Shown: positions 1-10,686, counted from the first letter of the stretch. The stretch: DNA of 64,000 nucleotides from Alopecurus myosuroides (GCA_028641055.1 CM054061.1:28321523-28385522), one strand, 5' to 3'. A program made the numbers and translations. The notes: a model not told the origin generated them from the letters alone.

Positions 1-400
1 CTTATAGCAGTATATCCTACCACAGGCGAAGAAGAAAGCCTGTGCGCCTGGGTTAATTAGCGCAGGCGAAGCGCCAGCAAGTGCGACTGGGGTAGGACTG
101 TTACCCCAGGCGAACAGAAACCGGAAGCGCCTGGGGTAAAGTGTGGCAGGGCCAACCACGGCCGACCCTGGCACGCTTCCTTTACCGCAGGCGAATAGAT
201 TCCCAGTTCGCCTGCGGTATAACAGATACCACAGGGGAGTAAGTAATGAAGCGCCTGGGGTAAAAAGTGGACTGGGGTAGCTCCCTTTAGCGCAGGCGCA
301 CAGGTTCGTTGTTCGCCTGGGACAAAGAATAGCCTGGGGTAGCACCACTTAGCGCAGGCGCTTCCCATAGCATATTCGCCTGGGGTAATATTTGTCCCCA
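1..400. repeat. CACTA-1 left subterminal repeats
   Basis: About 14 copies of a 10-12 bp motif occur in both orientations, as TACC[C/A/G]CAGGCG or CGCCTG[G/C]GGTA, often facing each other as inverted pairs. In En/Spm-type elements such subterminal motifs are bound by the element-encoded TNPA protein. That these copies are binding sites here is inference. Bases 401-820 hold no gene that I can recognise and are probably promoter and 5' leader of the transposase gene. Confidence 0.85.
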
Positions 401-820
401 ATATAAGTGCGGCCAGCCACCCACCACCACCCCTATCCACCCCACTCACTCACTCACTAGTCCAAACTCGAGCCATTAGTGCTCCTAACTCAATCCCCCA
501 TACCCCTCCACCATTTTTAGCTAATTTAACCAATCATGTTTGTTATATTTTAGCTAGTATGCTACCCCACTTTCCCTCTTCCAAATCTCTCCACTAGATA
601 TACTAACCGGACACTAGATCTCACCACAAATGCACCACTAGCTACTTCTAGATCTATCAATCTCTTATCGGTCGTCTCTTCGGTGATCTTCGACGTCGTC
701 ATCGCGTCTATATATTTTGCATTGTGTGTCATCTTAATAGGTGCGTGGGATTGGTCGGTGGATGAGAATTCGTTCTCTTTTTCATTTTATTGTGTTGCCA
801 TGAGGATGAGTTGCCAATGT

Positions 821-856
821 TTTGCCGAAATGTTGATTCATTTCCTTTTCGGCAAA
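821..856 (+). other. Conserved inverted repeat upstream of TNP2 (CACTA-1)
   Basis: Arms TTTGCCGAAA (821-830) and TTTCGGCAAA (847-856) are perfect complements around a 16-nt loop. Almost the same 38-bp block, loop included, lies at the same place in CACTA-2 (10687-10724, minus strand). A second block shared by the two elements, GGTCATGCCGAATTTTTCCG, follows near 890-910. The function is unknown; it could be a transcript hairpin or a remnant of a short coding exon. Confidence 0.6.
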
Positions 857-960
857 TTTCTGGCGCTCCGCGTTACACCTTTTGTAGGAAGGTCATGCCG
901 AATTTTTCCGTGAAAACCGGATCTAGTTAATGAAACCTCTCTCTCTTGCATTTTGTAGCA

Positions 961-3900
961 ATGGTCATTGCGATGAGGACAAGCGTGGTGCATAGGTACG
1001 TGCGACGCGCGACGGCCGAGATGCATCGAAACAACCGCACCGAGATAGAGTGTCCGTGTCAGAAATGCAAGCTGGGGTCTTTGTTCAAACCAGATTCTGG
1101 TAATGTGGAGAAGCACCTGCTCAGGTATAGTTTCATGGAGGGCCACACTAAGTGGATGGATGACGATGAAGACGATGATAACGTCGAGACCAATTGGGCG
1201 GCGACATGTGAAGATGATCAGGAGGAGTCTGAACATGGCAATGGAGAGGACGAAGAGGCGGCTGTCCACGGAGACGACTATAATGAAGAAGAAGGGAGTC
1301 ATGGTGATCAGCAACATGCAGACGAGGACATGAACACTCCGCTAACTTCAGTCGTGCGGGACCCTCATGTTCAAGATCTTCTTCTCAAGAACACGTCGAC
1401 CGACGCCAGACGTAAATCTAAGATCACGCAACTAGAGATAGACTCTGCAACTCCGTTGTATGACGCAAGTCGCGGGGCGGAGGAGTCACGCTTGAGAGTA
1501 GCTCTGGATCTTCTTGAGATGAAGGCAAAACACGGATGGACCGACACAAGCATGGACGATCTTCTGCGATACCTCAAGACGCACTTACCTGAAGGGAACA
1601 CATGTGCTAGTAGTCTATAGGAGGCCAAGAAAATCGTGTGCCCCCTCGATTTACCGCACACAAAATACCACGCTTGCGTCCGTGACTGCATAATTTACCG
1701 TAACGAGCACGCGGACCAGATCAAATGTCCGGTGTGCGGTGTTGATCGTTACAAGAGGGGGACGAAGAAAGCTCCTAGGAAAGTTGTGTGGTACTTTCCA
1801 CTCATTCCCCGTCTGCAGCGGTACTTCGTGGACCCCAAGGAAGCAAAGCTCATGCGCTGGCACGAGGACAGAAAGAAGGCGGTGCTGAGCGATCCAGAAC
1901 GTGTTGAAAAACCAGTGCTAACACACCCTTCGGATGCACGTCAGTGGAAAGCATTAGACGCATTCGATGAGGAATTCGGGAACGACCCAAGGAACATCAG
2001 GCTTGGTGCGAGCACCGACGGTCTCAATCCGTTTGGCAATCAGAGCAGCAAACATAGCACCTGGCCCGTGTTTGTATGGATGTACAACCTCCCCCCGTGG
2101 TTGTGTCTAAAGAGGAAGTACATACACATGAGTATGCTGATTCAAGGGCCGACCCAGCCAGGGAGCGATATCAACCTGTATCTCGAGTTATTGAAGGAGG
2201 AGCTAGACACGTTGTGGGAGGAAGGGGTGGAAACATGGGACGCCTTCAAAGAAGAAACTTTTCGTATGAGAGCCGCACTGATCACGACGGTGCAGGACTA
2301 TCTCGGATACGGATATATTGCGTGTCAGGTGTGCCATGGACACAAGGCTTGTGTCAGGTGCATGGAATTTACCCCGTTTCTACAGCTACACAAGGATCCC
2401 GGATCTTCTAAAACCGTATACATGAGGCATCGAATGTGGCTACCACTGAACGACCCGTGGAGAAAGCGCGGAGACCTGTTCAACGGTAAAGATGAGCTCG
2501 ATCTACCTCCACGCAAGAGAAGAGGAGAAGAGATCGATACTCTATTGAAGAATTGGAAAACGTGTCCTCCGTCGGGAAAGGTACAAAAGCAGAAGCGAGG
2601 AGAGAAAAATTGTCCTCCGCCAGAAGGACCGCTCTTGGGGGTATGGAAAAGGAGGTCCGTGTTTTGGGACTTGCGGTACTGGCCAATCCTCGGAGTGCCT
2701 CACTGCCTTGATGTCATGCATATCACGAAGAATGTGTGTGAGAGCTTGCTTGGCACCCTGTTCAACATGCCAGATAGGACCAAAGACGGGCCAAAATCAA
2801 GATACGACCTGATGGCCCTGAATATCAGGAGCGAGCTTCACTTACCGCCTTCCACGCGTGAACAGACGGAGGAGGACGAGGATGGGGTGGAGGAGATGGA
2901 CGACCGCAAGCGGAAAACGGCTAAGAAACACCACACTCACCGCCTGAAACCCTCTTGCTTCACTCTAAGCCCCGACGAGCTCGCGCAAATATTCACATGA
3001 CTCCTCGGAGTGAAATTTCCCTTAGGTTACGCGGGGCTGATAAGCAGATACCTAGACGCGGAGAAAAAAATCTTCAGCGGGATGAAGTCTCATGACTGTC
3101 ACGTGATGATGACGCAGATACTTCCGGTTGCAATCAGAGGGATAATGGAACCGCACGTCCATCAAACGCTCACTGGCCTTTGTAACTTTTTCGATGTCAT
3201 CACTCGGAAGTCGATAAGCGTGAAGAAACTCGGAAGGCTGCAGGAAGAGATCGTCACCATCCTATGCGAGCTTGAGATGTATTTCCCACCTGCCTTCTTT
3301 GATATTATGGTACATCTCTTGGTCCATATCGTGGACGATATCACCAATCTTGGGCCGGCATTCTTGCACAACATGATGGCGTTAGAAAGAATGAACGGGA
3401 TCATCAAATCATTCGTTCGTAATAGGGCACACCCGGATGGAAGCATCGTCCAGGGATTTCTCACCGAAGAATGCATCTCTTTCTGCAAGAATTTTCTAGG
3501 CGATGAGAAGCCAGCTGTTGGTTTGCCCGCGAACAAGCACCTTGACAGGTTCATGGGGGTAGGCCACAACACTGGCAAAAGGGTAATGGACGCGGACTCC
3601 TGTGGTCGGAGAGCCGACTTTGAAAGGGCCCACCTAGTAGTGTTACAACACATCGACGATGTCGACCCTTGGATAGAAGAGCACAAAACCGCGATAAAAA
3701 ACAGTGCTCGCAGGCCGATGACGGAAGATGAGATATTTAGAGCACACAACTCCTCTTTCGCGACATGGTTCAAGAAGCAGATTGATGCCGATCCCCCGCC
3801 AATGACATGTGAGAAAGATAAAATTGTATTGGCCTTGTCATATGGCCCCGCGCCCAATCTGATGACTTATCAAGCATACGACATCAATGGGTACACATTC

Positions 3901-4428
3901 TACACGGAGGAAAGAGACAAAAGTAGCGACTATCAAAACTCGTCTATAACGATGGAATCTTACACGGGCGAAGAGGTTAGAAGATACTACGGAAAGATCG
4001 AGGAAATCTGGGAGCTTGACTACGTTGGGGTAAAGCTGCCGATGTTCCATGTCAGATGGGCTACAAACGTCACGAAAGAAGACGAATATTTCACCACTAT
4101 GTCGATGTCTGAAGCCAACAAACCCAAGTCCAAGAACCCCACCGCGCAAAATGAGCCCTGGGTATTGGCTAAGCACGTGGAGCAATGCTTCTTCATAACC
4201 GACCCGGCAAAGCCTAGTCGTGTTGTCGTAAGGAGAGGAAAAAGGGCCCTCGTCGGAATGGATGGAGTCGCCGATGAGAAGGACTTCGAAGGCTTAGTCG
4301 GAGACCCGATGATGGAAGAACCCGGTGAAGACGATGCACCATACACCACAAGAAGAAGCAGGACCACACTACCTAGGGCAGGTCTTCCATTCACAAGAAG
4401 AAGTCACAATATGGCGGTCACGTATTGA
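961..4428 (+). pseudogene. TNP2-like CACTA transposase, one frame with two stop codons
   Basis: The frame of 1155 residues is open except for TAG at 1618-1620 (codon 220) and TGA at 2998-3000 (codon 680). I chose ATG 961 because TTTTGTAG just before it looks like a 5'-leader intron acceptor; CACTA-2 has the same arrangement. Domains in order: transposase-associated domain with C-x-C-x2-C zinc-type residues (about 10-60), an acidic linker, the TNP2 core (about 225-680) with the conserved HCLDVMHITKN motif near 580, a DUF4218-like region (about 700-830), and a DUF4216-like C-terminus (about 1020-1090). TNP2 proteins cut and rejoin the element ends in the nucleus. CACTA-2 has sense codons at both stop positions, so these are nonsense mutations. 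Programmed readthrough is possible but unsupported. Confidence 0.9.
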
Positions 4429-4714
4429 ACATCGACCAAGAAAGGCAATACTAATATTGTGACGAAAGGTTGAGAGAGGGAAATACTCGCGATATAACAT
4501 GCTAATAGCTATATGTACAATGTGTTTTTAGAGAGAAACACTTGCGGTATCTCGCTAAACCAATCTATTTACGCTCGATGCGACATTAATTTTTTTTGCA
4601 CATGTTAACTTTCATATGTATGTATTTTTTAAGTGAAAACCAACGTGGGGGAGCCACATATTATAGCATTCGTATTGCTCGATGTGTCCTAGGCCGCGGG
4701 GCTGTGTAGTTTAG

Positions 4715-4880
4715 AAAATCTTAGCACAGGCGCATCATCGAGAAAATGCGCCTGGGGTAATCTTTTTCACAGGCGCTTTTGGCAGGACATGCGCCTGGGG
4801 TAATGCCATGTGGGACCGCGCAAACCAAAATCCTACGAAATTTAGCGCAGGCGCATTATCTAGGTAACGCGCCTGCGGTG
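4715..4880. repeat. Internal copies of the CACTA-1 subterminal motif
   Basis: About six copies of the motif that marks the element ends (for example GCGCCTGGGGTAAT, and GCGCAGGCGCATTATC near 4844) lie between the transposase stop and the second gene. They stand 5'-ward of the B3-like gene. They could be regulatory sites for that gene, or the relic of a nested related element; I found no CACTA terminus here. Bases 4429-4714 hold only AT-rich 3' flank of the transposase gene. Confidence 0.75.
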
Positions 4881-4933
4881 CCGCAGGCCTTTAGGACCGG
4901 TTTGTATCACAAACCGGTCCTAAAGGCCTGCGG
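4881..4933. repeat. 53-bp palindrome with 3-nt spacer
   Basis: Arms 4881-4905 and 4909-4933 are perfectly complementary over 25 bp, centred on ATC (4906-4908). The core of each arm is ACCGGTTTGT / ACAAACCGGT flanked by CCTTTAGG / CCTAAAGG. The motif family resembles subterminal repeats of other grass CACTA families, so it may come from a nested fragment. Confidence 0.85.
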
Positions 4934-5095
4934 CCATTTGCTGCGGGTAGGTAGGGGGCCCAGGGGACAGATCCTTTAGAACCGGTTGGTACCACAAACC
5001 GGTCCTAAAGGCCATGAGGCCATTTGCGGCAGGGTGTGGGGCCCAGTGGACAGATCCTTTTCGAACCGGTTTGTATTAGAAACCGGTGCCAATGT
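4934..5095. repeat. Degenerate copies of the ACCGGTTTGT inverted repeat
   Basis: Two further imperfect hairpins follow the palindrome, at about 4975-5014 and 5060-5092. Each pairs an AACCGGTT half with a rearward ACCGGT half. The linkers (GGCCATTTGC, GGCCCAG) also repeat, so the unit is a tandem array of about 85 bp carrying an inverted core. Confidence 0.7.
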
Positions 5096-5109
5096 GCCTA
5101 GCTCAATGC

Positions 5110-6013
5110 TTTAGTATTCTAAGTGACCAGATCTCACCCGCACCCGCACCCACACGAACCCACACGCCGCCGCCGTCGCCAGTGTCGAGAGGAGCAGAGC
5201 AGGTCGTCGCCCACTCCATCGTCGTCGTCGTCGTTGATCCAGGTCAGCCCCTCTCCCTCCCATCCCCCCTCCATCCCAGCCCACTCCGGCCCTCCCGTCG
5301 TCGTTGTGGAGGATGTGCGCCTGCTTCTGGTGGCCGCGGTGCTCCCGTCGTCGTGGATCCAGAGGAATGTGCATTATATCTCCAGGATTCAGTGCTCTTA
5401 GCGGATCCTTGTAGTGCATTTTTTTTAGACTAAAAGGGGCTGCCCCCCGATTTCATTGAAATCACGAACAGCAAAGTTTTAGCAGGTTCCTTACAAACGG
5501 CAAAAGCCGTAGAACAAAACACAGCACCACACACAGGTGGGCAAGCCGAAAGGCTAAGAAGAAAGCAAGTTTACTTAAGCAGTCCAACAACACACACACC
5601 CAGGGCTACGGCAGCACCACTTGCAGTGCATTATATCTCTAGGATTCGTCGTGGATCCAGAGAATGTGTATTTCCGTTTAGATGAATACCATAGAGTCAG
5701 GTTTCACTAGGAAAAAGGAATGTGAATTGTGAGATTAAATAGGAGTAAAAACACGCACAATAACAACATTTCGTGTGTACTGCTGTCAATTGCCTTATTA
5801 TACTACTAGAGTACTGTGAATTGTGAATTGTGAGATTAAATAAGAAAGTGTACTGTTGGAAGTATCACCTAAACTCTCCGACAGGTTCCATTTCGTTTGT
5901 ACTGCTGTCAATTGCCTTATTATACTACTAGAGGTAGGTGCTGCCATTTGTCTTTGTTTTGTGATAGCTATGCTCCTCTAACCTCTATGTGTACTTTCTT
6001 AATTTAATAGAAC
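5110..6013 (+). promoter_or_regulatory. GC-rich leader of the B3-like gene
   Basis: A C/G-rich stretch (5125-5360) with CCGTCGTCG-type runs resembles a grass promoter and 5' leader. Further right it becomes AT-rich and ends in TTTAATAG just before AACATGG, which would be a leader-intron acceptor. A 37-bp sequence (starting TACTGCTGTCAATTGCC) occurs twice, at about 5778-5814 and 5898-5934. A retroposon tail is inserted at 5419-5619. No open frame here looks coding. Confidence 0.5.
5419..5619 (-). mobile_element. Short 5'-truncated LINE or SINE tail
   Basis: Read on the minus strand, the insert ends in AGTCTAAAAAAAA, a short A-tail, preceded by GGGGGGCAGCCCC. It is flanked by an 11-bp near-duplication, CTTGTAGTGCA (5408-5418) and CTTGCAGTGCA (5620-5630), with one mismatch. 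A-tail plus variable target duplication is the signature of target-primed retroposition. The body of about 200 bp has no coding potential that I can assign, so LINE versus SINE stays open. Confidence 0.65.
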
Positions 6014-7045
6014 ATGGCTTGCGGCGTATGTCGGTCCCGATGTGCCGAAGGACGATTCAGTGGGACTTCTTTTATGCTTCAGCTCCACGACGGTGACGTT
6101 GATTCGTTGGTAATTAACAATTCTTTTTATGTTAACTTGTTCTTTCGTTTTACTATCTAGCTTGAGACTTGTGTTTATTATTTATATTTATTTTTTAGAT
6201 TCTTCCATGCAATATTCGCCAAGAGTTCAACCAGTTAGTTGGCAATAATGTGGACTTCAATGTTCACGGGACCACCTACATTCTTCGAGTGAAAAAAGAA
6301 AGAACGAAGACATACTTCTACGGGGAACAGTTGCAGGCTATCATCGCCACGTACAATTTAAGCGGAAGTGATTACATTCACTTCTCAATGGAAGGACCAC
6401 AACCTCGTATCAAAATTGTGTATATGGGCGGGATTGCGAGCGAGAATGGCGGGAGTGAGGAGGATATTGGTAACACTGAGGATGATATGGACACTGAGGA
6501 TGATATGGACGAGGAGGACTCATGGAAACATGTGGTGGTTGCTCAAAGAGCGAATCTTAGCGAGATTGAGAAGGACCGTGTCCTTCAGAAACTTGCCGAG
6601 ATAGATAGCTACATCGGTTTTCCTTTCGTGCATCGCATCACCAATACTAACATCTCCAATGGACATGTCATGGTATGTTTCTTAACACTTTCTTATTCCT
6701 GTAGTTGCTTATGTTATAATGTGGCCGGTATGTGACTTTGTGCTTTTATTCTATCTTGGAATTGTGTTCTAGAAAATACCCATGGCGGTAGCGGACAGTG
6801 CTGGCATGGAGCCCGGTACCATTGGAGTACGCCGTGGAGAATCCGGACATGTCACCGCAGTTCCGATCACCAGGGATAATGCTGATGGTCGGGTCATCCT
6901 CAACTCTCAAGCATGGAGGCAGTTCCATTCTGCAAGAGTTGGTATGGCGGTTGGACGAGCTATTCTGATCACCATGAGGAATAGTGACGTCCCCAACTTG
7001 GACATGATGATGGTCATCCACTACATCAGCCCGCTAGAGCTGTAG
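6014..7045 (+). CDS. Two-domain B3-like (DNA-binding pseudobarrel) protein carried by CACTA-1
   Basis: I model three exons: 6014-6109, 6199-6672 and 6773-7045. Both introns have GT-AG ends (GTAATTAAC...TTTTTTAG; GTATGTTTC...TTGTGTTCTAG). Exon lengths are multiples of three and the 280-residue frame is intact. Residues about 20-108 fit a B3-type fold: an LPCNI start, the GTTYILRV strand, an FYGEQLQAII helix, then SGSDYIHFSMEG. Residues about 112-140 are acidic with a 15-bp in-frame duplication (TEDDMD twice). Residues about 185-275 look like a second such domain ending MMMVIHYI. B3 domains bind DNA in plant nuclei. The gene lies downstream of the transposase, between internal and right-end copies of the subterminal repeats. 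It may act as the element's TNPA-like repeat-binding partner, or be a captured host gene. Function is inference; the open spliced frame is seen directly. Confidence 0.75.
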
Positions 7046-7309
7046 ATGACGAGTTTAATTAAATTAGAACAAATAATTATTTCCATCTCACTAGCTAACT
7101 CCTGGATTTATTAGTAGCATGGTTCTTTTCGAGACTATGTAATTTTGTTAAACTATGTGTTGATGATCGAGACTATGTGTTGATGATCGAAAATATTTAT
7201 GTTATAAAACTTAATTGTGTCATTTTGCTGTTATTCTGTCAGCTTGATACTTATTCTGTCATTTTCCTGTAATTCTGTTATTTTGGTTTTTCTTTTATTT
7301 TTTGATACA

Positions 7310-7572
7310 GCAAAACCATACCCCAGGCGAACAGTACACAGCACCCCAGACACATATGTACCCCAGGCGCACAGCGCTTGTTCGCCACAGGTAAGAGTTT
7401 TACCCCAGGCGCACAAGGTGTATTCGCCTGGGGTATGCGAACTTACCACAGGCGCATTGTGTTATTCGCCTGGGGTAAGCCATTACCGCTGGCGATGTGG
7501 TCCCAGGCGAACTGAAATTCGCCTGCGGTAGCCTAATTTGGTGCGCCTGTGGTAGCCTTTTCCCTAGTAGTG
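7310..7572. repeat. CACTA-1 right subterminal repeats and terminus
   Basis: About 11 copies of the CAGGCG / CGCCTG motif, many in facing pairs, lead to the terminus CCCTAGTAGTG (7562-7572), the complement of CACTACTAGGG. Motif and spacing match the left end at 1-400. Bases 7046-7309 are AT-rich 3' flank of the B3-like gene. Confidence 0.9.
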
Positions 7573-10500
7573 AGTAGTTGAGCTCCCATATCTCCTCGAT
7601 CTTTCCGAAGTATCTTTCTTCCACATTAGTCTCGGCATCGCCATATGATAGAATAGTTACTCCTGAGTTTTGATTTTCGCTACTCATGTCCTTCTCCTCG
7701 GTTGAGAATCTGTAACCGGAGATGTCGTACCCCTGATAGGTCCTTACGTTCTGCCCGGGGCCCTGTGATAAGATGTATATGAGTTTTTCATCTTCCGTAG
7801 AAGGCATTTTCTCCGTGCTTCAATCAGTTGACTTTGCTTGAACCAATGCGTGAAGCCGGAGTTGTGCTCTTTGGTTACGTCTCCCATCTTCCTCGGCCCG
7901 CCCATTTCAATATAATTCTGATTGATTAAGCTTTTGTGCTCTTCCACGAAAGGCTCGATCAACTTTAAGTGTTGTAGCGCGACCCGGTGAGGCCTTTCAA
8001 AGTCGTCGCGTTGTTTTCGAATGCCGACATGGACGTCGCGGCAGCCCTCGCGGTTACCGACTCCGTTGAGCCTGCCAAGGTGCGTCCTGGTGGACAAACC
8101 GACATCCTGATCGTCTTCGGTGCTTAGGTAATTATCGTAGAAAGAGATGCACTCGTTGGTTAGAAATCCTTTGGCCATGCTTGCGTCTGGACGGGCCCTA
8201 TTGCGAACGTATCCTTTCAGGACACCATTCTGCCTTTCCATCGGCATCATGTAGTGCAGAAACGTCGGGCCGAGATGCCTGATGTCATCAACGACATGGA
8301 GAAGGAGATGTACACATATATCACAGAATGCCGGCAGGAAGTAAATCTCGAGCTCGCATAGTATCACCACGATCTCATCCCGTAGCATCTTAAGCTGCCT
8401 CACGCCGATCGATTTCCGGGTGATAACGTCGAAAAAGTTGCAAAGGCCAAACAACGTATCACGGACATGCTCGTCCATTAACCCTCGGATCGCAACAGGA
8501 AGTATCTGCGTCATGAGCACATGACAATCGTGAGACCTCATCCCGGTGAACCTCTTCTTCGCTAAGTCTTCTTATACTCCCTGAGTATCCGTGAGGAACT
8601 TTGACTTCTAGGAGGCACCTGAAAAACTGCTCAAGCTCCGGCGGACTCAATGTGAAGCAGGCAGCGGGAAGCACCACGGTGTTCTTCTTAGCCTTTTTGC
8701 GGGGAGGACGTTGAGTCCCTTCCATCTTATCCTCATCGTCATCATCATCATCACTATCGGCGGGGACCTGTAGATTTTTCCTAATGCCAAAATGTTTTCG
8801 GTCGTATCTTGCTTTCGGCCCATCCTTGGACTTCTCCGAATTGCAAATAGTGCCAAGCAGACTCTCCGTAATGTTCTTCGTAATGTGCATCACATCAAGG
8901 CTATGAGGCGCGTGGAGGACCGACCAGTACTCCAAGTCGTGGAAAACAGACCTCGCTTTCCATACACCCAGCAGCGGCTCTGGCTTGGGTCGCTTCTTTC
9001 CCGACGAAGGGCACTTGTCCCAATTTTTCAGAAGCTCGTCGATTTCTTCGCCGCACCTCGTGCGCGGGGCTCCATCGGGCTCGTCTTTACCATTGAACAA
9101 CTCACCGCGTTTTCTCCACGGGTGATCCAGGCGAAGCCACCTTCGAGCCCCTGGGTACACGGTTTTCGAAGACCCAGGATCCCTTGGTAGCTGGAGATGC
9201 GGGGTCCCGTCCATGCACTTCACGCAGCCGCAGAATCCGTGGCCGACCTGGGCAGATACATACACGTAACCAGGATAGTCTGTGACCGTCGTGAGCAACG
9301 CGGCTCTCATATGGAAATAATGTCTAGTGTACGCGTCCCACGTACGGGGTGGCGTCTTCCACAACGTGTCTAACTCGTCTTTCAGCAGCCCGAGATACAA
9401 ATGCATGTCGACACCTGGTTGTTTTGGCCCCTTGATGAGAATACTCAAGTGTATGTACTTTTGCTTGGTGCACAGCCACGGGGGTAGGTTGTAAGGCCAT
9501 ACAAACACGGGCCAACTGCTATGTGTGCTACTCTGGTTGCCGAACGGATTGAGTCCATCGGTGCTCATACCCAGCCTGACATTCCTCGCGTCGCCCCCAA
9601 AACTCGGGAAAGCTATGTCCAATGCTTCCCATTGGGCAGCGTCTGCAGGATGTGTCATGATATAGCCCTTCTCGGGATCTTCTTCCGGCTTCTCCCTTTT
9701 CGCGTGCCATTGCATGAGCTTTGCTTCCTTAGGGTCCACGTAGTACCGTTGAAGACGGGGAGTGATAGGAAAGTACCATACATCTTTTCGAGGAATTTTC
9801 TTGTTGTTGGTTCCACACTTGTATCATCCGTGGACGCACTTCGTACATGTGGTTGTGTCCTTGTACTCCCCCCGATAAATTACACAATCATTGATGCAGG
9901 CGTGAAATTTTTCGTGAGGTAGCTCAAGAGGGCACACGACTTTCTTAGCCTCGTTGATACTGCTTGGCAATGTGTTCCCCTCGGGAAGGCGATCGTGCCA
10001 GAATTTCAAGTTCTTGCTTAAGCTCGAGTCGGTCCATTTGTTTTGCGTCTTCATCTTCAGAGCAACAAGCGTTACATGCAACCGCGTATCCTCGGGGCGG
10101 CACCCAGGAAACAACGGAGTCACCCCGTCTATCTCCATTTGCGCCAGCTTGGCTTTCTCCCTAGCTGCAGCTATGTCGTTGCTCGTCTCCTTCAGCAGCA
10201 GATCCTGAACATGAGAGTCCCGCAAGGCCGAAATTAGCGGGGTCTCCGTGTTCACGCCTTCATCGTCATGTCGATCTTCTCCGCCGACATATCCTTCTTC
10301 ATGATGATCTTCTTCGCCGTCATTTCCTTCGTCACCTCGCTCGCCCTCTTCTTCGTGCACAACTTTTGCTGCCGGCGGTGCCATGTGGTTGCGGTCGTCA
10401 AAGAAACCGCGTCTGAGAAGGTGCTCCTCCAATTGTCTGGAATCGGGGTCAATCCAGCGCACGAGTTTGCATGATCGACACGGGCATCTTATCTGCCGCC

Positions 10501-10576
10501 TGTTGCACGGAATCATGTCTGCCTTCGCGTCTTTCTTGTATCTAGCGATTCGAGCAGAGCTCATTTCTAGTACCAT
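7573..10576 (-). pseudogene. TNP2-like transposase, frameshifted and truncated by CACTA-1
   Basis: The start is taken as ATG at 10576-10574, after a TCTGTGCAG intron acceptor, matching the CACTA-1 gene. Order: transposase-associated domain with C-P-C-x2-C, an acidic stretch, TNP2 core with HSLDVMHITKN, then a DUF4218-like region (8541-7800). Lesions: a TGA after CVHG near 9823, a frameshift near 8540-8560, another near 7800, and loss of everything after EIWELNY at 7573, where CACTA-1 begins. Similarity to the CACTA-1 protein is clear but far from identity, and the subterminal motifs differ, so these are two families. It cannot make a working protein. Confidence 0.9.
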
Positions 10577-10686
10577 GGTTGCCTGCACAGACACATAGAG
10601 AGCAGAAAATTAGAACCACAACATGCATAGTCGCCGGAAAAATTCGGCATGACCTCTCCTATAAGTAGGACATATGGGGTGCAAAA

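Larger units (their letters stand above)
1..7572 (+). mobile_element. CACTA-1, En/Spm-type DNA transposon, left tip outside window
   Basis: The right end is visible: reading the minus strand from 7572 gives CACTACTAGGG, the terminal motif of CACTA elements. Both ends carry many short copies of a GCGCCTGGGGTA / TACCCCAGGCG motif, roughly 14 in 1-400 and 11 in 7310-7560. The left CACTA terminus lies just before base 1. Between the ends are a TNP2-like transposase frame and a second, spliced gene, both on the plus strand. The element sits inside the transposase gene of CACTA-2: the coding similarity on the right stops exactly at 7573. The 3-bp target duplication (AGT at 7573-7575) cannot be confirmed because the left flank is missing. 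Class assignment is firm; the family name is not attempted. Confidence 0.9.

Noticed and set aside
1..400. Regularly repeated short motifs resembling a CRISPR array
   Set aside because: Motifs are only 10-12 bp, in mixed orientation, without constant spacers, and in a plant CACTA end.
57..449. 130-codon open frame on the minus strand
   Set aside because: It runs through the subterminal repeat array; the translation only reflects the repeated CAGGCG motif.
683..913. Short open frame covering the conserved hairpin in CACTA-1, with a similar peptide in CACTA-2
   Set aside because: The shared peptide (FAEMLIHF) is explained by the conserved palindrome itself and the frames diverge right after. 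I list the hairpin, not a gene.
2998..3003. TGACTC as a programmed readthrough signal in the transposase
   Set aside because: A second stop (TAG 1618) lacks such context, and CACTA-2 has sense codons at both places; simple decay is more likely.
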